DNA from: Actinomycetes bacterium
GTDB lineage: Bacteria > Actinomycetota > Actinomycetes > Propionibacteriales > Nocardioidaceae
DNA length: 13,280 nucleotides
Assembly: GCA_023252095.1 (NCBI GenBank)
Contig: JAHEXN010000061.1
Span: forward strand, 1-13,280
Direction: 5' to 3'
Shown piece by piece: positions 5,311 to 11,049 of this stretch. The first letter of the stretch is position 1, and every line of letters begins with the position of its first letter. The position numbers and the translations under genes were made by a program. The notes under the pieces were generated by a model that saw only the letters and a list, made by a program, of their open reading frames with translations, was not told the DNA's origin and searched no databases.

Positions 5311-6933
5311 TCAGGCGCGGAAGCCGACCGTCGTCCAGTCGGTCACGCCGAAGCGACGAGCGACCAGGTTGACGACGTCATCACCGACCGCGAGGACCAA
5401 CGGCTCGACCACGAGCGGGATCAGCACGTAGGTCGCCAGGACGGCGGCGTCGAAGGCCGCCGCCGCCGAGGCGAACGCGGCGGGCTCGGTGGCCTGGAGG
5501 AGCCCGGCGGCGGCCTGGGCGACCGTGGGGTCGGCCAGACCCGTGAAGTTCATCGGGCCGTCGACGGGCTGCACGCGGGCCACCGTGGCCGTCGTGTCGA
5601 GCGGGTCGGTGGACCACAGGAAGGTCACGAGGTCGAAGTCCAGCGGGACCACGACATCACTGAAGAACGTGTCGACCGGCCGCGGCTCGATCGCGACCTC
5701 GATGCCGACGTCGGACAGGTCGCCCGCGATCGCCTCCGCGCGCGTCGCGACCGCCTCGTTGCCCTCCGGAACTACCAGCCGCAAGGTCAGCGGCGCGCCG
5801 TCGGGACCCGTCCAGCCGTCGCCGGCCGGCGTGTACCCCGCCGAGCCGATCAGGGCCCGGGCCTGGTCGGTGTCGCGGGCCAGGCCGTCGCTCAGGGTGT
5901 CGGCGTACCCCTCCTGACCCGGGACCGTGACGTAGCTGCCCGCGAGCTCGGCGTCAGGGCTCGTGGCCTCGACCAGCGCCTTTCGGTCGAGGGCCAGGGC
6001 GACCGCCTGCCGGACCGCGGGCGAGGTGAGCGGGCCGCGCGCGGCATTCAGGGTCAGGTTGCTCCACTCGTGCCCCGGTGAGGTGGAGACGACACCTTGG
6101 TCGACCGCGTCGGCGCCGGACGGTGCCAGCTCGATCGCGTCGAGGTCACCGTCGGCGTAGGCGTCGGCCTGGTCCTGCGCCCCGAGCGCCCGGTACTCGA
6201 TCGCGTCGAGGGCCGGGGTCTCGCCCCACCACTGGGGGTTGCGCTCCAGGCGCACGACGCCCCCGTCGCGATCGATCTCCGACACGACGAACGGACCGTT
6301 GCCGGGCGGCGCGGCATCGGTGAAGGCGTTGTACGTCTCGGCGCCCGTGACCTCGGCCGGGAGACCTGGGTAGACCAGATCGGGCCAGTCGGACGTGGGG
6401 CGGGTGAACTGCACCGTGTACGACCACTGGTCGGCGCCCGGAACGACGCCCGCGACGACCGACCACCGGTCGAGGTCGGCGACCGCCTGCCCACCCGCGG
6501 CGAGCTGCGCCCCCACGAACGCCTGCATGTCGGCGGCGTCGATCGGCGAGCCGTCGGACCACACCGCGTCAGGATTGAGCGACACGGCGACGGCGAAGGG
6601 CTCGGTCGTGGCGATCTCGACCGAGGCCGCGTACCGCTCGTCGACGCTCCAGCTGCCGTCGTCGGCGACCCGGACGGCGCTGCCGCGGGTGGGCTCGAGG
6701 ACGGTGTCGGCGGTGTCGCCGACCGGCGCGGCCCACGGGTTGAACGTCGAGGGCAGCGCGTCGACCGCGAGCTGCAGAGTTCCGCCGTCGCGCACGTCGG
6801 CCCGGTCGACCTCGAGCGTGTCGGGATCGGACCCGCACGCCGTGAGCGTGAACGCACCGAGGATCAGCAGCACGACCGCGCGACGAAACGCCCCGGCTGA
6901 CAGGTGTCGGCCGGGGCGTGACGTCGTGTTCAC
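5311..6933 (-). CDS. Family-5 ABC-transporter solute-binding lipoprotein
   Basis: A 540-residue extracytoplasmic binding protein of the DppA/OppA type (SBP_bac_5). A basic n-region (RPGR...FRR) and hydrophobic core (residues 19-32) end in the lipobox LTAC, so Cys33 is the predicted lipidated residue. The mature part begins with the family pattern GGTLQLAVDALPSTFNPW and includes the PGNGPFVVSE and VRQAVALALDRKALV segments. It probably binds peptides or another small solute outside the membrane. No permease or ATPase gene is nearby, so it is an orphan here. The GTG at 6933 is 16 bases past the rplI stop codon, which suggests co-transcription with the ribosomal block. Its own ribosome-binding site is poor, and codons 5-16 contain a strong hairpin. 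Start confidence is moderate. Confidence 0.9.
   Translation of the reverse strand: MNTTSRPGRHLSAGAFRRAVVLLILGAFTLTACGSDPDTLEVDRADVRDGGTLQLAVDALPSTFNPWAAPVGDTADTVLEPTRGSAVRVADDGSWSVDERYAASVEIATTEPFAVAVSLNPDAVWSDGSPIDAADMQAFVGAQLAAGGQAVADLDRWSVVAGVVPGADQWSYTVQFTRPTSDWPDLVYPGLPAEVTGAETYNAFTDAAPPGNGPFVVSEIDRDGGVVRLERNPQWWGETPALDAIEYRALGAQDQADAYADGDLDAIELAPSGADAVDQGVVSTSPGHEWSNLTLNAARGPLTSPAVRQAVALALDRKALVEATSPDAELAGSYVTVPGQEGYADTLSDGLARDTDQARALIGSAGYTPAGDGWTGPDGAPLTLRLVVPEGNEAVATRAEAIAGDLSDVGIEVAIEPRPVDTFFSDVVVPLDFDLVTFLWSTDPLDTTATVARVQPVDGPMNFTGLADPTVAQAAAGLLQATEPAAFASAAAAFDAAVLATYVLIPLVVEPLVLAVGDDVVNLVARRFGVTDWTTVGFRA
6888..6919 (-). terminator. Strong hairpin at the rplI/solute-binding protein junction
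   Basis: ACGCCCCGGC and GCCGGGGCGT (10 bp, perfect) pair around a 12-base loop that can itself pair partly (GACA with TGTC). On the minus strand the stem runs into three T residues, then CGTCG. It begins 31 bases past the rplI stop codon, where a terminator of the ribosomal operon would be expected, yet it lies inside the first codons of the solute-binding protein. It may be an attenuator or RNA-processing site that lowers readthrough into the lipoprotein gene. Confidence 0.5.
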
Positions 6934-6949
6934 GATGCTGATGGGCGAA

Positions 6950-7396
6950 CTACTTGGAGGCGACCACGTTGAGCTTGACGGTCGCCGCGACCTCGGGGTG
7001 CAGACGCACCGCGACGGTGTGGGCACCCAGCGCCTTGATCGGGTTGCCGATCTCGATGCGACGCTTGTCGACCGCACCGGCCTGGTCGGCGATCGCCGAG
7101 GCGATGTCGGCGACGGTGACGGCGCCGAACAGGCGGCCGCTCTCGCCAGCGCGGACGGGCACGTTGATGGCGCCGCCCTCGAGGCGACCCTTCAGCGCGC
7201 GAGCGTCGTCGAGGTCGTGGATGGCCCGGGCGTCGCGGCCGGCCTTGATGGACTCGACCTGACGGGCCGCGCCCTTGCTCCAGCGGATCGCGAAGTTGCG
7301 CGGCAGCAGGAAGTTACGGCCGTAGCCGTCCTTGACCTCGACGATGTCGCCGGGTCCACCGAGGTTCGTGACCTCGTGCGTGAGGATGAGCTTCAT
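6950..7396 (-). CDS. rplI: 50S ribosomal protein bL9
   Basis: A large-subunit protein that binds 23S rRNA through its N-terminal domain and reaches out from the L1 side of the ribosome. It has 148 residues, the normal length. The N-terminal domain carries the family signature GDIVEVKDGYGRNFLLPRNF (residues 16-35). A long connecting helix (about 42-75) and the C-terminal domain ending LNVVASK follow. The start is ATG 7396 with GAAGGAG upstream, 18 bases after the rpsR stop codon. It is the fourth gene of the rpsF-ssb-rpsR-rplI unit and needs no promoter of its own. Confidence 0.98.
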   Translation of the reverse strand: MKLILTHEVTNLGGPGDIVEVKDGYGRNFLLPRNFAIRWSKGAARQVESIKAGRDARAIHDLDDARALKGRLEGGAINVPVRAGESGRLFGAVTVADIASAIADQAGAVDKRRIEIGNPIKALGAHTVAVRLHPEVAATVKLNVVASK

Positions 7397-7414
7397 GAGT
7401 CAGTTCTCCTTCGC

Positions 7415-7651
7415 TCAGCGTCCGCTGGCGGTGTAGGGCAGCAGCGCCATCTCACGCGCGTTCTTGATCGCCTTGGCGATCTGACGCTGCTCCTGGACGG
7501 AGACGCCGGTGACGCGACGGGCGCGGATCTTGCCGCGGTCGGAGATGAACTTGCGCAGCAGCGCGGTGTCCTTGTAGTCGATCGTGGTGACGTTCGCGGC
7601 CTTGAGCGGATTGCTCTTCTTCTTCGGCGCGCGGATGACGGGCTTAGCCAT
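7415..7651 (-). CDS. rpsR: 30S ribosomal protein bS18, cysteine-free form
   Basis: A small-subunit protein that pairs with S6 on the central domain of 16S rRNA. It has 78 residues, with the conserved core IDYKDTALLRKFISDRGKIR and the ending NAREMALLPYTASGR. The N-terminal zinc-binding cysteines (CxFC pattern) seen in many S18 proteins are absent: the corresponding region reads KKKSNPLKAANVTTIDY. It therefore resembles the zinc-independent paralogue of mycobacteria, yet sits in the main ribosomal operon. The start is ATG 7651, 54 bases after ssb. It is translated with its partner S6 from the same transcript. Confidence 0.98.
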   Translation of the reverse strand: MAKPVIRAPKKKSNPLKAANVTTIDYKDTALLRKFISDRGKIRARRVTGVSVQEQRQIAKAIKNAREMALLPYTASGR

Positions 7652-7705
7652 GATGCTCCTGAATTTCTTGCAGAAAGTGTGTGTCGGGATGATCAGTCGG
7701 ACTGA

Positions 7706-8248
7706 TCAGAAGGGGGGCTCGGACGAGCCGCCGCCACCCCAGGGGTCGTCGGCGGGTGCGGCGTTTCCGCCACCAGCGGCAGGCTTGGCGCCACCCCAGG
7801 CGTCGTTGCCGCCGCCGGGACGGCTCGCGCCACCCCCGCCGCCGGCTCCGCCGCCGAAGCCGCCTCCGTCGTTGCCGCCGCTGCGCGCCACTCGCTGGAC
7901 CTGGACGGTCGCGTTGCGCAGCGAGGGACCGACCTCGTCGACGGTCATCTCGACGCTGGTGCCGCGACCGCCGTCGGAACGCTCGTACTCACGCACCTTG
8001 AGCGGGCCCGTCACGATGACGCGCGTGCCCTTGGTGAGCGAGCCGGCCACGTTCTCGGCCAGCTGGCGCCAGGCCGAGCAGCGGATGAACAGCGTGTCGC
8101 CGTCCTTCCACTCGTTGGTCTGACGGTCGAACGTGCGCGAGGTCGACGCGACGGTGAAGTCGGCGACGGCCGCACCCGCGGGGGTAAAGCGCAGCTCGGG
8201 ATCGCGCGTCAGGTTGCCGACGAGCGTGATGGAGGTTTCGCCTGCCAT
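7706..8248 (-). CDS. ssb: Single-stranded DNA-binding protein
   Basis: A protein that coats single-stranded DNA in replication, repair and recombination and recruits partner proteins through its tail. It has 180 residues. The OB fold covers about residues 1-110 (ETSITLVGNLTRDPELRFTP at the start, WRQLAENVAGSLTKGTRVIV in the middle). A long Gly/Ser/Ala-rich disordered linker (about 122-168) follows. The tail ends GGSSEPPF, keeping the PPF needed for partner binding but with only one acidic residue directly before it; the DD of DDPWGG lies further upstream. The start is ATG 8248, with GAAAGG upstream. It lies between rpsF and rpsR, the standard actinobacterial order. Confidence 0.98.
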   Translation of the reverse strand: MAGETSITLVGNLTRDPELRFTPAGAAVADFTVASTSRTFDRQTNEWKDGDTLFIRCSAWRQLAENVAGSLTKGTRVIVTGPLKVREYERSDGGRGTSVEMTVDEVGPSLRNATVQVQRVARSGGNDGGGFGGGAGGGGGASRPGGGNDAWGGAKPAAGGGNAAPADDPWGGGGSSEPPF

Positions 8249-8340
8249 GGGGATCAGCCTTTCGGACCCGGTGAGGGTGGTCGAGGTCGAGTGTGGCTCA
8301 ACTGAGGGTCCGCCGCGAGGGACGGTCCACAGTCAAGACG

Positions 8341-8637
8341 TCACGCGACTCCGGGACGGATGACCTTCGTGCGGACGACGGACTCGTTGAGTCCCAGCTG
8401 ACGGTCGAGCTCGGCGACCGCGGCCGGCGTGGCCTGCAGGTCGAGCACGGCGTAGATGCCCTCGTTCTTCTTGTTGATCTCGTACGCGAGGCGGCGCTTG
8501 CCCCACACGTCGACGTTGTCGACGGTGCCACCCTCGCCACGGATGACGTTGAGGTACGTGTCGAGGCTCGGGGCGACGGTGCGCTCGTCGAGGCTCGCGT
8601 CGAGGATGACCATGACTTCGTAATGACGCAAGGACAC
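8341..8637 (-). CDS. rpsF: 30S ribosomal protein bS6
   Basis: A small-subunit protein that binds 16S rRNA as a complex with S18. It has 98 residues, the normal length. It starts VSLRHYEVMVILDASLDE and contains VWGKRRLAYEINKKNEGIY (residues 53-71), the family's hallmark region, ending VVRTKVIRPGVA. The start is GTG 8637, 6 nt after a strong AGGAGG Shine-Dalgarno (8649-8644). The frame is open further upstream, but that part crosses the promoter and leader. It is the first gene of the block rpsF-ssb-rpsR-rplI, whose leader is structured. Confidence 0.97.
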   Translation of the reverse strand: MSLRHYEVMVILDASLDERTVAPSLDTYLNVIRGEGGTVDNVDVWGKRRLAYEINKKNEGIYAVLDLQATPAAVAELDRQLGLNESVVRTKVIRPGVA

Positions 8638-8643
8638 TTGCGT

Positions 8644-8701
8644 CCTCCTTCGGTCTGAACGGCTGCGGACGGTCCGCAGCAGGAGGTGCTGCCCGACGGG
8701 C
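8644..8701 (-). promoter_or_regulatory. rpsF leader with SD-sequestering structure, candidate S6:S18 site
   Basis: On the minus strand the leader contains CCUCCU (8686-8681), the exact complement of the rpsF Shine-Dalgarno AGGAGG (8649-8644). Between them is GCUGCGG-ACCGU-CCGCAGC (8680-8662), a perfect 7-bp hairpin whose loop holds CCG. The 12-base linker before the Shine-Dalgarno also contains CCG. A smaller GCCC/GGGC hairpin lies at 8701-8691. The S6:S18 complex is known to bind structured rpsF leaders with a conserved CCG. This element is a candidate for that autoregulation, by closing the ribosome-binding site. Family assignment is inference. Confidence 0.5.
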
Positions 8702-8710
8702 AACCCTCCG

Positions 8711-8740
8711 AGTGTAGGGGAACGCCGCCGTTCCGCCCAA
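8711..8740 (-). promoter_or_regulatory. Promoter of the rpsF-ssb-rpsR-rplI operon
   Basis: On the minus strand TTGGGC (8740-8735) and TACACT (8716-8711) are separated by 18 bases, a fair sigma-70-type (-35/-10) match. Transcription would begin near 8704, giving a leader of about 67 nt that includes the hairpin and anti-Shine-Dalgarno described at 8644-8701. Confidence 0.6.
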
Positions 8741-8782
8741 ATCTGGGGGTCGGCGTCCACCAGCGGCACGTGCTCGAGGCCG

Positions 8783-8788
8783 TAGGCT
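8783..8788 (+). promoter_or_regulatory. -10 element of the LON-domain gene
   Basis: TAGGCT lies 6 nt before the GTG at 8795, and there is no Shine-Dalgarno before that GTG. This predicts a leaderless mRNA and supports the GTG as the start. Confidence 0.5.
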
Positions 8789-8794
8789 GGGCAG

Positions 8795-9412
8795 GTGCCG
8801 GACGCGACCCCGATGTTCCCGCTCTCCCGCCCCCTGATGCCCGGCATGCCCCTGCCGCTGCGCCTGTTCGAACCGCGCTACCTCGCGATGCTGGAGGCCG
8901 TGCTCGTGCGCGAGCCCGCCGACTTCGGTGTCGTGCTGATCGAGCGGGGCACCGAGGCGGGTGGGGGCGAAACCCGGTTCGACGTCGGGACGATGGCCCG
9001 CGTCGCGCAGGTCGCGCCCGATGGCGAAACGTTCGTCATGATCGCCCACGGCAGCACGCGTTTCACGGTCGACCGATGGCTCCCGGACGACCCGTACCCG
9101 CAGGCGGAGGTCCAGCTCCTCCCCGATCTCGTCTGGGACGACGAGCTCGACATCGCCCTGTTCGCCGCGGAGGACGCGATCCGCTCCGACCTCGTCCGGG
9201 CGTCGGAGCTCGTCGACCTCGAGTGGTCGCCCGACACCCCGCTGGGCGACGACCCCGTCGAGCGGAGCTGGCAGCTCGCCGGCATCTCCTTGCTGGGCGA
9301 GCTCGACCAGCTCGAGCTGTTGCGCGCGACAAGCGTCGGGCAGCTCCTCGAGCAGACCGTCGAGGCCTCCGCAGCCGCGCTCGAGCTGCTCGAGTTCCGC
9401 CACGGCTCCTAG
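8795..9412 (+). CDS. LON peptidase substrate-binding domain protein
   Basis: A 205-residue stand-alone version of the N-terminal substrate-recognition domain of Lon protease. The opening MFPLSRPLMPGMPLPLRLFE followed by PRY (residues 7-29) is the family hallmark. Later strands include FGVVLIERGTE (44-54) and RFDVGTMARV (61-70). There is no AAA+ ATPase or Ser-Lys protease part, so it is not itself a protease. Its role in actinobacteria is not established. The start is GTG 8795, 6 nt after TAGGCT; an ATG at 8813 is possible but would cut into the conserved strand. It diverges from rpsF. Its TAG stop shares the palindrome CTAG (9409-9412) with the stop codon of the convergent DinB gene. Confidence 0.9.
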   Translation: MPDATPMFPLSRPLMPGMPLPLRLFEPRYLAMLEAVLVREPADFGVVLIERGTEAGGGETRFDVGTMARVAQVAPDGETFVMIAHGSTRFTVDRWLPDDPYPQAEVQLLPDLVWDDELDIALFAAEDAIRSDLVRASELVDLEWSPDTPLGDDPVERSWQLAGISLLGELDQLELLRATSVGQLLEQTVEASAAALELLEFRHGS

Positions 9413-9933
9413 GAGATCCCGGCCTTCTGCGGCAGGATCCCGCGCAGGTAGGCAGCCTGGCCCGCGTGCTCGAGGTCGTCGTCGAGCACGCTCACGAGTC
9501 GCACCCCCAGGGTCACGGGCGGGTCCCAGCGCTCGTCGACGACCCGGTCGAGATCGGCGTCGGTCACGTCGGCCACCAGCGCGACGGTCTGCAGGTGCAC
9601 GGCCCTCAGGTACTCCAGCAGCAGCTCGGCCGGCGCCCGCACCGCGGCGACCTGGTCCGAGTCGTGCCCGTAGCCGGTGTCGGAGGGGTCGTGCGGGAAG
9701 CACTCGGCGAGCTGCTGCGCGAAGCCCTGCGTCGTGTAGACCTGCTCGACGTCGAAGGCGTCTGCGAGGTGGTCGTCCTGCACCCGGGTGAGGTGCCAGA
9801 CGAGCCAGGCGATCGAGTTCGCGTCGGTGGTCGGGCGGTGCGTCAGCTGCGCCTCGTCGAGGCCGTCGAGCGTGCGCGCGACCGACTCGACCACGCGGCC
9901 GAAGCCGTCCTCCAGGAGCTGTCCGGTGTTCAC
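9409..9933 (-). CDS. DinB-like/DUF664 protein (mycothiol-transferase type)
   Basis: A 174-residue four-helix-bundle protein of the DinB/DUF664 superfamily. The metal-binding histidine triad is visible: His47 in WLVWHLTR, His55 in DDHLAD and His156 in EHAGQAAYLRG. In actinomycetes such proteins often use mycothiol as cosubstrate, for example in transferring it to toxic electrophiles; activity and substrate here are inference. The start is GTG 9933, overlapping the aldo/keto reductase stop codon as GTGA, so the pair is translationally coupled and likely shares one job such as detoxifying a reactive carbonyl. It ends tail to tail with the LON-domain gene, with 4 bases shared. Confidence 0.88.
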   Translation of the reverse strand: MNTGQLLEDGFGRVVESVARTLDGLDEAQLTHRPTTDANSIAWLVWHLTRVQDDHLADAFDVEQVYTTQGFAQQLAECFPHDPSDTGYGHDSDQVAAVRAPAELLLEYLRAVHLQTVALVADVTDADLDRVVDERWDPPVTLGVRLVSVLDDDLEHAGQAAYLRGILPQKAGIS

Positions 9934-10997
9934 AGGTCGGCCGAGACCTTCCAGAGGTCGACCGCCGCATCGGTGCCGGCGAGCTCGTCGATGCGCGCGA
10001 GCTCGTCGTCGGTGAAGTCGGTCTTGGTGGCGGCCTCGAGGTTCTCGTCGAGCTGCTCGACCGACGACGCGCCGATCAGCGCCGACGTGACACCGCCGGG
10101 TCGCAGGATCCACGAGATCGCCAGCTGGGCCAGCGACTGCCCCCGCTCCTCGGCGATCTTGGCGAGGCCGCGCAGGCGTTCGCGGTTCTCCGGCGTCACG
10201 GCGTCGTCGGTGAAGGATCCACGGCCGACGCGGTCGGCGGGCTCGTCGCCGAGGTACTTCGACGTCAACAAGCCCTGCGCGAGCGGGCTGAACCCGATCG
10301 ACCCGAGTCCGTGCTCGCCGAGCACCGTCAACAATCCGTCCTCGACCCAGCGGTTCAGCATCGAGTACGACGGCTGGTGGATCACGAGCGGCGTGCCGAG
10401 GTCGCGGGCGATCGCGACCGCCTCGGCCGTGCGCTCGGGGGAGTACGACGAGATGCCGGCGTAGAGCGCCTTGCCCTGGCGCACCGCGGTGTCGAGCGCG
10501 CCGATCGTCTCGGCGACGGGCGTGCCCGGGTCGGCGCGGTGCGAGTAGAAGATGTCGACGTGGTCGACGCTCATGCGCTGCAGTGACTCGTCGAGACTGT
10601 TCAGGACGTGCTTGCGGCTGCCGAGCTTGCCGTAGGGGCCGGGGTACATGTCCCAGCCGGCCTTGGTCGACAGCACGAGCTCGTGCCGGTACGGCTTGAA
10701 GTCGGTGCGCATCATGCGCCCGAAGTTCTCCTCGGCCGAGCCGTACGGCGGGCCGTAGTTGTTCGCCAGGTCGAAGTGCGTGACCCCGCGGTCGAACGCG
10801 TGCCGCAGGATCTCGCGCTGCGTCGCGAAGGTTCGGTCGTCGCCGAAGTTCCACCACAAGCCCAGCGAGATCGGGGGCAGCAGCAGCCCGCTCGACCCCA
10901 CCCGCCGGTACTCCAGGTGCTGGTACCGATCGGCCGCGGCGACCCACGGCTGATGCGTCTCGGGAACTTCGTCCGCATAATAGCGCTCCTCGCTCAT
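9930..10997 (-). CDS. mgrA: Aldo/keto reductase, YghZ/L-glyceraldehyde-3-phosphate reductase type
   Basis: A 355-residue NADPH-dependent reductase of the potassium-channel-beta-like branch. The order of motifs follows E. coli YghZ closely: SLGLWWNFGDDRTF (44-57), THFDLANNYGPPYGSAEENF (73-92), STKAGWDMYPGPYG (110-123) and DIFYSHRAD (148-156). The catalytic tetrad is Asp76, Tyr81, Lys112 and His153. YghZ reduces L-glyceraldehyde 3-phosphate and methylglyoxal, so detoxification of reactive aldehydes is likely; the exact substrate here is untested. The start is ATG 10997, 7 nt after TAGCGT with no Shine-Dalgarno. The open frame upstream runs into the divergent cyclase gene and is rejected. It is coupled to the DinB-like gene by a GTGA overlap. 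Confidence 0.95.
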   Translation of the reverse strand: MSEERYYADEVPETHQPWVAAADRYQHLEYRRVGSSGLLLPPISLGLWWNFGDDRTFATQREILRHAFDRGVTHFDLANNYGPPYGSAEENFGRMMRTDFKPYRHELVLSTKAGWDMYPGPYGKLGSRKHVLNSLDESLQRMSVDHVDIFYSHRADPGTPVAETIGALDTAVRQGKALYAGISSYSPERTAEAVAIARDLGTPLVIHQPSYSMLNRWVEDGLLTVLGEHGLGSIGFSPLAQGLLTSKYLGDEPADRVGRGSFTDDAVTPENRERLRGLAKIAEERGQSLAQLAISWILRPGGVTSALIGASSVEQLDENLEAATKTDFTDDELARIDELAGTDAAVDLWKVSADL

Positions 10998-11002
10998 AGG
11001 AT
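10997..11002 (+). promoter_or_regulatory. Possible -10 element of the adenylate cyclase gene
   Basis: TAGGAT on the plus strand is the best -10 match upstream of the cyclase and would give a leader of about 40 bases. No clear -35 is visible. It overlaps the start codon of the divergent reductase and its likely start site, so the two promoters would interfere. Confidence 0.3.
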
Positions 11003-11004
11003 CG

Positions 11005-11010
11005 ACGCTA
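11005..11010 (-). promoter_or_regulatory. -10 element of the aldo/keto reductase-DinB operon
   Basis: TAGCGT on the minus strand, 7 nt before the ATG at 10997, as expected for a leaderless transcript. The -35 region is not obvious. Confidence 0.5.
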
Positions 11011-11049
11011 GCGCCGTCACGCAGGCGGCGCACGAACGGACGGACCCCC

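Noticed and set aside
6934..7077. Upstream extension of the solute-binding protein frame
   Set aside because: It overlaps the coding sequence of rplI and adds a Ser/Arg-rich segment before a complete lipoprotein signal.
8638..8847. N-terminal extension of rpsF to an ATG at 8847
   Set aside because: It would cross the rpsF promoter, leader hairpin and Shine-Dalgarno, and S6 proteins are 95-100 residues. GTG 8637 is right.
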